A stretch of DNA of 64,000 nt from Agrobacterium larrymoorei. Lineage in GTDB: Bacteria; Pseudomonadota; Alphaproteobacteria; Rhizobiales; Rhizobiaceae. The DNA is taken from the NCBI RefSeq assembly GCF_030819275.1, contig NZ_JAUTBL010000002.1:746501-810500 (forward strand), in the 5' to 3' direction. This document shows positions 55,138-63,447 of the stretch, piece after piece. Both the position numbers and the translations under genes were made by a program. Below the pieces are notes generated by a model that worked only from the letters and a program-made list of their open reading frames with translations, was not told the DNA's origin and made no database searches. How positions within the stretch are numbered: position 1 is the first letter of the stretch; each line of letters begins with the position of its first letter.

Positions 55138-56319
55138 TCACACGGTCTGGGCAAGACCTGCCTGGCGGCGGTCGAGACTGCTGCTGACCAGCGTCAGAAC
55201 CAGCGCCCCCGAAACCAACAGCGCGCCGACCCATGGTGTTGCGCCCAGACCGAGCGGGAATGCAACGACCAGACCGCCGATCCATGCGCCGACGGCGATG
55301 CCGAGATTAAAGGCAGCGATATTGAGCGCCGAGGCGACATCGACTGCGTTCGGCCGGAAGCGCTTTGCAAGCTGTACCACGTAAAGCTGAAGTCCCGGCA
55401 CATTGGCGAAGGATAAAAAGCCAAGTGCGACAAGGGTCACCAAAGCAGCCGGGGCCGACGGGGCGGTGAAGGTAAAGATAGCAAGGACCAGCGCCTGAAG
55501 CGCGAAAAGCCAGCCAAGCGCCTTGACCGGATTACGGTCGGCAATCCGTCCCCCGGCGAGATTGCCGGCAGCGATCGCCAGACCGTAGAGCACCAGCACG
55601 AGGCTGACGGTGCTTGCAGCAAAGCCAGTCAGATCCTGCAGGATTGAGGCGAGAAAGGTGAAGGTGACGAAGGTACCGCCGTAACCGAGCGCCGTCATGG
55701 CAAAGGCCAGCAGCAGCCGTCCGGAGCCGAGCACACGCAGCTGGTCCATGAGACTGGCGGCCGGGGCCTTTTGAAGCGTCGATGGCAGCAGTGCTGCAAT
55801 GCCGATGAAGGCGACGACGCCGAGGGCGGCGACCGCAAAGAAGGTGGCGCGCCAGCCAAAAATTTGGCCGATCAGCGTACCAAGCGGAACGCCGGTGACG
55901 ATGGCAACCGTCAATCCCATGAACATCATGGCAATGGCGGAAGCTCTGCGATCCTCGGCAACCAGCCCGGCGGCGATGGTCGCGCCGACGGAGAAGAACA
56001 CGCCATGGGCAAAGGCGGAGATCACGCGCGCGACCAGCAGCATTTCATAGCTGGGGCTGAGCGCCGCAGCGCTATTGCCGAGGATGAAGAGGCCCATCAG
56101 GCCGAGCAGAAGCGGCTTGCGCTCGATGCGACCGGTAAGCGCCGTGAGAATAGGCGCGCCAAAGGTGACGCCAAGCGCGTAGACCGAGACGATCAGCCCG
56201 GCAAGCGGAAGTGTGATGTGAAGATCGTCGGCGACGGTGGGCAAAAGACCCACGATGACGAATTCGGTGGTGCCGATTGCATAGGCCGCAATCGTCAGGG
56301 CAAAGAGAGCGAGGGGCAT
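55138..56319 (-). CDS. MFS transporter, DHA1 family (AraJ-like)
   Basis: A 393-residue, 12-helix exporter. The N-terminal LTIAAYAIGTTEFVIVGLLP is characteristic of the AraJ/PbuE subgroup of DHA1; ALTGRIERKPLLLG is the motif A region, and VTGVPLGTLIGQIFGWRATF is the motif C region. Likely exports sugars, purines or drugs. Divergent from a LysR gene, with a 136-bp A/T-rich spacer that should carry its operator. Confidence 0.92.
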   Translation of the reverse strand: MPLALFALTIAAYAIGTTEFVIVGLLPTVADDLHITLPLAGLIVSVYALGVTFGAPILTALTGRIERKPLLLGLMGLFILGNSAAALSPSYEMLLVARVISAFAHGVFFSVGATIAAGLVAEDRRASAIAMMFMGLTVAIVTGVPLGTLIGQIFGWRATFFAVAALGVVAFIGIAALLPSTLQKAPAASLMDQLRVLGSGRLLLAFAMTALGYGGTFVTFTFLASILQDLTGFAASTVSLVLVLYGLAIAAGNLAGGRIADRNPVKALGWLFALQALVLAIFTFTAPSAPAALVTLVALGFLSFANVPGLQLYVVQLAKRFRPNAVDVASALNIAAFNLGIAVGAWIGGLVVAFPLGLGATPWVGALLVSGALVLTLVSSSLDRRQAGLAQTV

Positions 56320-56455
56320 GGTTGCGCCTTTCCGGCCGTTCGGATGGGCCGTCCCGAAGGTGTTGAAGTTTCGGGCTAAATATCGGCACGGGACACTTGT
56401 TTGATAATCCCAATTAATCGATAATCATCTTTGAATTGAAATCATAGGTGAGGTC

Positions 56456-57355
56456 ATGGACAATCGCGCCGGTGAGATGGAAGTCTTCGTCCTCGCTGCG
56501 GAGCTGAAAAGCTTCTCCGCCGCTGGACGGCGGCTCAAATTGTCTCCCTCCGCCGTCAGCAAGCTTGTCTCCAGAGTCGAGGAGAGGCTTGGCACGCGGT
56601 TGCTGGTCCGCTCGACGCGAACACTGGAACTGACGCCCGAAGGCGATATCTATCTGCGTCGCGCCCGCCGCATCCTGAAAGAGATCGATGAGACCGAAGA
56701 GCTCGTCGCCGGCGGTCGCGAGGAGGCGAGGGGGCTGCTTCGCGTCAACTCCTCGGTCGGCTTTGGGGAGCGCTGCATTCTGCCGCTCGTGGGTGAGTTT
56801 GCCGAACGCCACCCCAAGGTGCGGCTTGATCTAACACTGACTGATGGTGTCATCGACCTTATCGGCGAGCGCACCGATATCGCAATCCGTGTGGGACCGA
56901 TGAGGGATTCCTCACTGATGGCGAGGCGCCTGTTTTCCAGCAGGCGTGTCATTGTCGCATCGCCTGACTACCTCAAAAAGCATGGAACGCCGAAGACCCC
57001 GGAGGACCTCGACGCGCACAACTGTATCGGCTTCAACTTCCGCCGGAGCCTCGATGAATGGCCGTTTCGCGATCCCGGGACGGAGAGCGTGTACACCAAG
57101 GCGATCACCGGGAACATTCAGGTCTCCAGCGGCTCCATCAAGCGGCAGCTGTGCCTGCTGGGCGTCGGCCTTGGCAGGATCGGGGAGTTTCACGTCCGTC
57201 CGGACATAGAGGCCGGGCAGCTTGTGCCGATCCTTGAAGAGTATAATGGCGGCGACACTGAGCTTGTCCACGCCGTCTATGCGGGACACGAGCATCTGGC
57301 TGCCCGCATTCGCGCCTTTATCGATTTCCTTGTCGAGCGACTCGAGCCGAACTGA
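56456..57355 (+). CDS. LysR-family transcriptional regulator
   Basis: A 299-residue regulator. The winged helix is MEVFVLAAELKSFSAAGRRL, SPSAVSKLVSRVEERLG and the wing LELTPEG. The periplasmic-binding-like effector domain follows from residue 90 (GLLRVNSSVGFGERCILPLV). Effector unknown. Divergent from the DHA1 transporter gene, which, with the aldo/keto reductase, is its probable target. Confidence 0.93.
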   Translation: MDNRAGEMEVFVLAAELKSFSAAGRRLKLSPSAVSKLVSRVEERLGTRLLVRSTRTLELTPEGDIYLRRARRILKEIDETEELVAGGREEARGLLRVNSSVGFGERCILPLVGEFAERHPKVRLDLTLTDGVIDLIGERTDIAIRVGPMRDSSLMARRLFSSRRVIVASPDYLKKHGTPKTPEDLDAHNCIGFNFRRSLDEWPFRDPGTESVYTKAITGNIQVSSGSIKRQLCLLGVGLGRIGEFHVRPDIEAGQLVPILEEYNGGDTELVHAVYAGHEHLAARIRAFIDFLVERLEPN

Positions 57356-57360
57356 TCAGT

Positions 57361-58641
57361 TCAGCTCGACAGGCGCGGAGAGGAGACGGCCCGCTTGAAC
57401 AGTGCCGACATGGCATCGCTGATGCCCTGAGTCGGACTGACTTCGAAGAAGAGACCCTGCGAAGCGCAATCCTGCATACGGGTCGAGATTTCAGACTGAA
57501 ACGGGCGGATCCAGTCATTGTACCAGCCGTTTGTCGGAAGCGGCAGATAGGTCGTGTAGAGTACGGCGATACGGTAGCCTTGGCTCTTAAGGGCGGTACA
57601 CAACCGCGTGTCGATCGGCTCCTGACAACGACCGTTGGTGGTTCTTTTTGTGCAGGTTGTCGGTTTGTAGCTGTCGCCAACGCCGTCGGATACGAAGAAG
57701 AGCACCTTTTCGGGCGTCGCAGAGCTGTTGCCGTCACCTTGCAAGCCCATCTTCGAGGAAATCTGCGTCAAGGCGCGGTCGATATCTGTCTGCTGGTCGT
57801 TATTATATCCTTGATAAGGAATGGACATCAGGTCGATCTTGCTCGACTTACTCTTTGCGTCTGAGAGGCTAGACGTGAGAGGAACAACTTCGAGCAGTTT
57901 TGTGTCCTCGGCCTTTTCACCAAAGGTGTAGACGGCCATTCTGAACTGATTGGAAACGGTCTGCGTATCCGCTGCGGTGTCCATGAGCGAGGCTGTCGCT
58001 TTCCCTACCACATTGATGCGCGTCGTCACGTTCAGGTCTTTGGCCAACTGGTAATAGCTTTTGGCACCGCTTTTAACGTCATGACACGCAAAGGCGCACT
58101 GGTCGGGTGTGTTCGCCACCATCTTGGCGACGTCCTGCGGCGTTGCACCCACACCCATGGACGGCGTGTTATCGAGCAACAAGTAGAAATTCATGTACTT
58201 TTCTGTTTGATATCGACCCGTGGATTTAACGCTGACGGTAAAGAAGTCCTTGCCGAGGATCGATGATAGCGAGGTGTTGACTGTTGCATCGAGTTCTACA
58301 GAAGATTCAACGACATTCCCCATCTTCTTGACCATCAGGGTGACATTCTTGACGTCGAAATCGTCTTTTTTGTCCTTTTCCTTCTTGAAGAGGTCCGTCG
58401 GGGAACTGCCCGCGACGATGATGGGGCCATCTCCGCCCATCTTGCGGGCTTCAGCCACATAGGGTGAGTTTTTGGCGACTGCAGCGAGTGCCGTTGCGTC
58501 TGCCTCTTGCTGCAGATCTTCCTTGACAGCAAGTGCCTGACTGAAGTCCAACGCTAGGCCTGCCGCGCCAAACAGTGGCACAGCCAGGATTGCGGTAAGC
58601 ATGGCAAAATTGCCGCTCTTGTCTCGCCAGAAATTAAGCAT
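57361..58641 (-). CDS. TadG-like pilus-assembly protein with vWA domain
   Basis: A 426-residue protein. Residues 1-40 form a pilin-like TadE/TadG N-terminus: RDKSGNFAMLTAILAVPLFG with a single membrane helix, then a helical stretch DLQQEADATALAAVAK. The C-terminal half is a von Willebrand A domain whose metal site reads LLLDNTPSMGVGA, with Thr in place of the usual first Ser. Several Cys residues (QCAFACHD, TTCTKRTTNGRC) may pair in the periplasm. ATG at 58641 follows GAGG; an ATG 15 codons upstream is less likely. No other tad/cpa gene is nearby, so it is a dispersed member. Confidence 0.88.
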   Translation of the reverse strand: MLNFWRDKSGNFAMLTAILAVPLFGAAGLALDFSQALAVKEDLQQEADATALAAVAKNSPYVAEARKMGGDGPIIVAGSSPTDLFKKEKDKKDDFDVKNVTLMVKKMGNVVESSVELDATVNTSLSSILGKDFFTVSVKSTGRYQTEKYMNFYLLLDNTPSMGVGATPQDVAKMVANTPDQCAFACHDVKSGAKSYYQLAKDLNVTTRINVVGKATASLMDTAADTQTVSNQFRMAVYTFGEKAEDTKLLEVVPLTSSLSDAKSKSSKIDLMSIPYQGYNNDQQTDIDRALTQISSKMGLQGDGNSSATPEKVLFFVSDGVGDSYKPTTCTKRTTNGRCQEPIDTRLCTALKSQGYRIAVLYTTYLPLPTNGWYNDWIRPFQSEISTRMQDCASQGLFFEVSPTQGISDAMSALFKRAVSSPRLSS

Positions 58642-58804
58642 TGGTGCCTCGGAAAATCTTATGAAGCCAGTATAAAGACCTGACATTGAGAATAAGTGGC
58701 TTAAAATGAATAATGAAAGGTGACGTTAATTGGTAAGATGTTATGCGAAAGGTATAAATCGATGATTAAAACTCATAGTTTTGGTTTGCTATCTGGAGAT
58801 GTGC

Positions 58805-59509
58805 GTGTCTCGCTCGCAGCGCTTGCTTGATTTGCTACAATTGTTGCGCAGTTATCGCAGGCCGGTAGGCGGGGCAGAACTGGCCGCTGCGACAGGTGTC
58901 AGCCTGCGCACGCTCTATCGCGACATCGCCACGCTCCAGGCGCAAGGCGCCAATATCGAGGGTGAAGCCGGCGTCGGCTACGTGTTGCGACCAGGCTATC
59001 TTCTTCCGCCTCTGATGTTTTCCGAAGCGGAAATCGAGGCTTTGGTTTTGGGGTCGCGCTGGGTGGCGGGCAGGGCAGATGGTGCGTTGGCGGATGCCGC
59101 GCGTGCCGGGCTTGCCAAGATCGCAGCCGTTCTGCCGAAGGCCCTGGCGGAGGAACTGGACAATTCCACGCTTCTTGTCGGGCCCGGAAAGGTTGTCGAT
59201 ATGCCGCATATCGATCTCGGCAATATTCGCGATGCCATCCGAAGCCAGGCAAAGATCCAGATCGACTATGCCGATGAGCAGGGGCGTTACAGTCGCCGGA
59301 TCGTCTGGCCCTTTGCGCTGGCCTTTTTCGATCAGGTTCGTGTGCTGCTGGGATGGTGCGAACTAAGACAGGATTACCGCAGCTTCCGCGCTGATCGCAT
59401 TTCGTCCTTCACCCTTCTGGAAGCGCGCTATCCCAAACGCCGTGAAGTCCTTCTGAAAGGATGGCGGCAGATGATGAAGGCGCGCCAAGAGACTGCTGAC
59501 AGAAACTGA
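58805..59509 (+). CDS. HTH-WYL transcriptional regulator (YafY-like)
   Basis: A 234-residue regulator. The N-terminal winged helix reads SRSQRLLDLLQLLRSYRRPV and AAATGVSLRTLYRDIATLQA; the C-terminal WYL domain (about 130-230) contains IQIDYADEQG and LGWCELRQDYRSFRADRI, where the WYL core is WCE. WYL domains sense small ligands or nucleic acids. The GTG at 58805 has GGAG 6 nt upstream; the ATG at 58799 directly abuts it. The VOC gene follows after 45 bp and is probably co-transcribed. Confidence 0.9.
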   Translation: MSRSQRLLDLLQLLRSYRRPVGGAELAAATGVSLRTLYRDIATLQAQGANIEGEAGVGYVLRPGYLLPPLMFSEAEIEALVLGSRWVAGRADGALADAARAGLAKIAAVLPKALAEELDNSTLLVGPGKVVDMPHIDLGNIRDAIRSQAKIQIDYADEQGRYSRRIVWPFALAFFDQVRVLLGWCELRQDYRSFRADRISSFTLLEARYPKRREVLLKGWRQMMKARQETADRN

Positions 59510-59554
59510 CACTGTGCCGCCCTAAGGTCTCCTCATCAACAACAGGAGACCAAC

Positions 59555-59923
59555 ATGAACCACCCGAACTTCATCATTCTCTTCGTCAACGATCCGCGCC
59601 ATAGCGCTGCTTTCTACAGTGATTTGCTGGGTGCTCAGCCTGTCGAGCTCTCCGATACCTTCGCTCTTTTCAACTTGCAAAGCGGCATGCGCCTTGGCCT
59701 TTGGTCCCGCCACGCCGTTCAGCCGCCATTGTCTTCCGATGGCAGCGCTGCCGAAATTGCGTTCATCGTGCAGACTGACGATGAGGTCGATGCCCGCCAT
59801 CGCGCGTGGACCGACAAAGGACTGCCTATTCTGCAGGAGCCAACTGTCATGGACTTTGGCCGCACGTTCCTGGCGGCAGATCCGGATGGTTACCGGCTGC
59901 GCGTCTACGCCTTTCACGGCTGA
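59555..59923 (+). CDS. VOC-family (glyoxalase/bleomycin-resistance-like) protein
   Basis: A 122-residue vicinal-oxygen-chelate protein with two beta-alpha-beta-beta-beta modules: NFIILFVNDPRHSAAFYSDL and AEIAFIVQTDDEVDARHRAW, ending in FLAADPDGYRLRVYAFHG. Metal-ligand positions are incomplete, so it may bind rather than turn over its ligand. AACAGGAGA precedes the ATG. Encoded after the WYL regulator. Confidence 0.88.
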   Translation: MNHPNFIILFVNDPRHSAAFYSDLLGAQPVELSDTFALFNLQSGMRLGLWSRHAVQPPLSSDGSAAEIAFIVQTDDEVDARHRAWTDKGLPILQEPTVMDFGRTFLAADPDGYRLRVYAFHG

Positions 59924-59926
59924 GGT

Positions 59927-60032
59927 CTAAAGCGTCTTGCGATCTTTCAGATTCGCTCACACGCTTTACGTCCCTGCTTTATCGCATGCCGTTATCGCAA
60001 AACCGCTGCACAGTTTTGCGCGACATGCTTTA
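59927..60032 (+). repeat. RIME-like intergenic repeat, copy 5 (reference copy), interrupted at its end by an IS
   Basis: A 106-bp element: CTAAAGCGTCTTGCGATCTT ... then CGCAAAACCGCTGCACAGTT and ends GCGACATGCTTTA. Two palindromic halves are visible. The IS element starts immediately after its terminal TA. Confidence 0.82.
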
Positions 60033-60874
60033 GGGTCGAAACCCAATCAAATTGTTGATGAAATTGGCTATCTATGATTCACTACCTGTAGAAGCAGGAG
60101 TGTTTGACCATGGCGGGCGAATTTTGGCTTGATGACGAACAGTGGGCAGTGATTTCGCCGCTGCTTCCGACCAACCAACCCGGCGCTCATCGTACTGACG
60201 ATCGCCGGGTTATCAGCGGCATCATCCACGTCTTGCGATCCGGTTGCCGCTGGCAGGATTGTCCATCCTGCTACGGGCCTTCGACAACGATCTATAATCG
60301 CTTCCATCGCTGGTCTGCAAAAGGGATATGGCGGCGACTGTTTGAGTCTCTGGTGCAAATGACCGATCGCGACATCCATATGATCGATAGCACCACCGCA
60401 AAGGCACACCGTTCTGCCGCTGATGGAAAAGGGGGGCGGATGCCGAAGCAATTGGTCGATCGAGAGGCGGCAGATCGACAAAAGTCCATGCTGTTGTCGA
60501 TGGTTGTGGCCGTCCAGTCGCGTTGCGAATAACGCCTGGGCAACGTGGTGATGCACCCATTGCCATCCCGCTCCTTGATCCCCTGCCTCCGACACGTCTG
60601 TGCGCCGCAGATACGGCTTACGACAGCGACGCCTTACGCAGCTTCCTGAGGGCACGCGGCACGCAACCAGTCATCCCAAACAATCCAACCCGAAAGAGGA
60701 TCAGACCGTTCGACCCGGTCGCCTACCGAAGACGGAATATAATCGAGCGGACATTCTGCCGTCTCAAGGACTGGAGACGTGTCGCGACGCGATACGACAA
60801 GCTCATGATAAACTTCGAGGCAACGTGCTACATTGCAGCGATCGTCACATGGTGGATCAATTGAGTCTGGAGCC
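60033..60874 (+). mobile_element. IS5-family insertion sequence (IS427 type)
   Basis: An 842-bp element with imperfect 16-bp terminal inverted repeats: left AGGGTCGAAACCCAAT, right (inverted) AGGCTCCAGACTCAAT, 12 of 16 matching. TA flanks both sides (60031-60032 and 60875-60876), the target duplication expected of this subgroup. It carries one two-frame transposase gene and appears intact. Its target was a composite repeat: the RIME-like copy on the left and a second repeat-like stretch on the right. Confidence 0.88.
60110..60864 (+). CDS. IS5/IS427-type transposase, two frames joined by -1 frameshifting
   Basis: OrfA (60110-60532) starts MAGEFWLDDEQWAVISPLLP and holds the first catalytic Asp (MIDSTTAKAH). 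The second frame is open from just after 60423 and continues ADAEAIGRSRGGRSTKVHAV, giving the other residues: Asp in AADTAYDSD and Glu in IERTFCRLKDWRRVATRYDK. A slippery AAAAGGGGGG at 60427-60436 joins the two frames by a -1 shift, giving a fusion of about 250 residues with a full DDE set. Translation of OrfA alone yields a truncated product that may regulate transposition. Confidence 0.9.
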
Positions 60875-60955
60875 TAAAGCATTTCCAGCCCAAACGTGAT
60901 CGCTTCGGCGTCGGACAATGCGGCAAAAACAACAACATAGAGCATGTCCGGTATC
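60875..60955. repeat. Degenerate dispersed repeat on the right flank of the IS
   Basis: TAAAGCATTTCCAGCCCAAA, then GGACAATGCGGCAAAAAC and TAGAGCATGTCCGG resemble another common rhizobial intergenic palindrome family. Together with the RIME-like copy to the left it formed a composite repeat before the IS inserted. Confidence 0.35.
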
Positions 60956-61024
60956 CCGTGATCACCGGACATGCGCTGGAGACTTGAAACGGACAGGCAT
61001 GGGGCCATGGCTGTCCGTTCAGGA

Positions 61025-61795
61025 TCAGCCACGAACCGCGACAATGAACAGTCGTGGAAAGCGCAACAAACGTCGCCCATCCGCAAGCGGCGGGTAGGCG
61101 GCGTCGATCCGCTTTCGGTAATCCTCCAAAAAAGCATCTTGATGGTCGGCGCCGGCCGTTGCCAGATAGGGACGAAGGCCGGTGCCCTTGACCCATTCCA
61201 CGATGGCCCCTGCATCGGCCATGGGATGATTGTAAATGCTGTGCCACACATCGACGCGGATCGCTTTTGGCGAAAGTCGGTTGATATAATGGGCCGGCGA
61301 GGGCAGTGGCTGGCGGCGTAATTGCCGCCCCTCGAAGTTTTCGCTCCACGGGCCGGAGCGGCTGGTTTCCTCCATCAGCAGATGACTGGGCTCATTGAGG
61401 TTGTCCGGCATCTGGATGGCGAGGACGCCGCCGGGGTTCAGGTGATCCATCAGCCGCTCAAATAGATCGATGTGGTTCGGCAGCCATTGGAACACCGCAT
61501 TGGCATAGAGCAGATCAACCGGCGCATCCGGCAGCCAGGATGAGAGATCGGCTTGAACGAATTGCGTGGCGGGCAGCCTGAGAGCTGCTTCTTCCAGCAT
61601 ATTCTCGTCGCTATCGACCCCTGTGATGACGTTGACGCCGTAGCGCTCCGTCAGCAGCTCGGTGGAGTTGCCGGGACCGCAGCCAAGGTCGAAGCCAGTC
61701 ATAACCCGCTCCAGCGGAATTTGCGCCAGAAGGTCACGTGCTGGTCTCGTGCGCTCGTCTTCGAATTTCAGATATTGTTGTGCCGACCATGCCAT
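61025..61795 (-). CDS. tam: Trans-aconitate 2-methyltransferase
   Basis: A 256-residue SAM-dependent enzyme that methylates trans-aconitate, a spontaneous inhibitor of aconitase. The start [20 protein letters not shown] is the Tam hallmark; motif I is [29 protein letters not shown] and [10 protein letters not shown] are further family blocks. Length matches E. coli Tam (252). Single gene, divergent from the aminotransferase gene, 235 bp apart; that spacer shows no further gene. Confidence 0.95.
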   Translation of the reverse strand: MAWSAQQYLKFEDERTRPARDLLAQIPLERVMTGFDLGCGPGNSTELLTERYGVNVITGVDSDENMLEEAALRLPATQFVQADLSSWLPDAPVDLLYANAVFQWLPNHIDLFERLMDHLNPGGVLAIQMPDNLNEPSHLLMEETSRSGPWSENFEGRQLRRQPLPSPAHYINRLSPKAIRVDVWHSIYNHPMADAGAIVEWVKGTGLRPYLATAGADHQDAFLEDYRKRIDAAYPPLADGRRLLRFPRLFIVAVRG

Positions 61796-62030
61796 TTAGG
61801 GCCTCTCTGCGCTCGTGTTTCACCGAAGATGGCACGGCATCCTCGCAACCGCCAGATCACCTCGATCGGCGCAACAACGCTTGGAGCATGCTCTTGGCTG
61901 CACGCAACAAATGCGCATTTCACGGCAAGACTCAGGCAATAATCCTTCCTTTTGACCACCGCCGGGAATTTCATCTTGACCTAGCAGCCGTGCGGGCATT
62001 CATTCCGACGCATTGAAGAAGGAGAATGTC

Positions 62031-62915
62031 ATGACTGTCGATACTGCACCCCGTTCCACAACTTGGACCTATGTCGATGGTCAATGGCTTCCCGGCAATC
62101 CTCCTTTGATCGGCCCGACTTCCCACGCCATGTGGCTCGCTTCGACGGTGTTCGATGGAGCGCGCTGGTTCGATGGTCTGGCACCCGATCTCGATCTGCA
62201 TTGCCAGCGCGTCAACCGCTCCGCCGTCAATATGGGTATGAAGCCGACGATGACGCCGGAGGAGATCGAGCAACTGGCGCTGGAAGGCGTGAAGAAGTTC
62301 GATGGCAATATGGCGATCTATATCAAGCCGATGTACTGGGCCGAGCATGGCATGCGCGGCTCTGTCGTTGCCCCCGATGCGGAATCGACACGCTTTGCAC
62401 TCTGCCTTTTCGAGGCGCCGATGGATGCCGGCGTACCGCTAACCCTGACCGTCTCGCCGCTGCGCCGTCCTTCGCCGGAAACGGCCATGACGGATGCCAA
62501 GGCTGGTAGCCTCTATCCCAATAGCGGTCGCGCCATCATCGAGGCCCGCTCGCGCGGCTTCGACAACGCGCTGATGCGCGACATGAATGGCAACGTTGCC
62601 GAGTCAGCATCCTCCAACGTCTTCATGGTTAAGGACGGTATCGTCTACACGCCTGTCCCGAACCGCACCTTCCTGGCCGGGATCACCCGCTCGCGTGTCA
62701 TGGTGCTGCTGCGCCAGGCCGGTTTCGATGTGCGTGAGACGACCCTCTCCGTCGAAGACTTCCAAAATGCGGACGAAATCTTCTGCTCGGGCAATTACTC
62801 AAAGGTTTCCCCGGTCATCAAGCTTGACGATCGCGAACTTCAGGCTGGACTGGTGGCGCGCAAGGCTCTCGATCTCTACATGGACTGGGCAAAGTCGACA
62901 GCGTCGGCGGAGTGA
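62031..62915 (+). CDS. Class IV (branched-chain-type) aminotransferase
   Basis: A 294-residue PLP enzyme of fold type IV. The PLP-lysine region is TDAKAGSLYPNSGRAIIEAR, followed by NVAESASSNVFMVKDGIVYT (the class IV signature) and TFLAGITRSRVMVLL. In rhizobia these proteins are commonly called branched-chain aminotransferase, acting on Val, Leu and Ile; D-amino-acid or aminodeoxychorismate lyase-type activity is less likely from the motifs. The ATG at 62031 follows AAGGAGA and replaces an upstream in-frame start at 62013. Confidence 0.88.
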   Translation: MTVDTAPRSTTWTYVDGQWLPGNPPLIGPTSHAMWLASTVFDGARWFDGLAPDLDLHCQRVNRSAVNMGMKPTMTPEEIEQLALEGVKKFDGNMAIYIKPMYWAEHGMRGSVVAPDAESTRFALCLFEAPMDAGVPLTLTVSPLRRPSPETAMTDAKAGSLYPNSGRAIIEARSRGFDNALMRDMNGNVAESASSNVFMVKDGIVYTPVPNRTFLAGITRSRVMVLLRQAGFDVRETTLSVEDFQNADEIFCSGNYSKVSPVIKLDDRELQAGLVARKALDLYMDWAKSTASAE

Positions 62916-63006
62916 CGTACGCAATTCTTTGTTTGCCGATGCCGGTCTTCGCTGAAAGCCAGTGACCTGGTTCCGCATGGCTTACTTTTGGCTCAGGGAT
63001 CGAGCG

Positions 63007-63447
63007 ATGATCAGCATAAATTGGGACATGGTGTCGGCTTTAGCTAACGTGGTGATGGCGATCACCGCAGTAGTCGCTGCAGCTTATGCATTGCTGCAAT
63101 ATCGCGCTTCAACTCGAATTCAAGAATTGGAGCAGATCAATAGCATCTACAAGTCCACGGTTGATGTTATGTCCAAAGCGTCGACGGGAAAGTTGGGATT
63201 TGCGGAAATAAAGTTAGTGATAGATCATCTTGAGCTCCAAGAGAGGAGGATAGAAAACGGTCTTCTCACTAAACGTGCGGTGGAATTCTATAGGGATGCT
63301 ATGTCGATCAATGATCAATTCGTAGATATCCCGGATGAGAATTTGAAGGTCATCAGGGCGGTGCTAACAGCGGATCTAAGGGGGTACCGCCATATTATTA
63401 AAGCCCTAAAGAAAAATTCAAAAACTTCCTACATCATAGATTGGTGA
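63007..63447 (+). CDS. Small membrane-anchored protein of unknown function
   Basis: A 146-residue protein with one N-terminal transmembrane helix (VSALANVVMAITAVVAAAYA) followed by a charged helical domain (IQELEQINSIYKSTVDVMSK, LVIDHLELQERRIENGLL). No catalytic motif or known family is recognised. Codon use is visibly A/T-richer than in neighbouring genes, suggesting later acquisition. AGGGA lies 8 nt before the ATG. Its last 14 bp overlap the convergent LysR gene. Confidence 0.6.
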   Translation: MISINWDMVSALANVVMAITAVVAAAYALLQYRASTRIQELEQINSIYKSTVDVMSKASTGKLGFAEIKLVIDHLELQERRIENGLLTKRAVEFYRDAMSINDQFVDIPDENLKVIRAVLTADLRGYRHIIKALKKNSKTSYIIDW

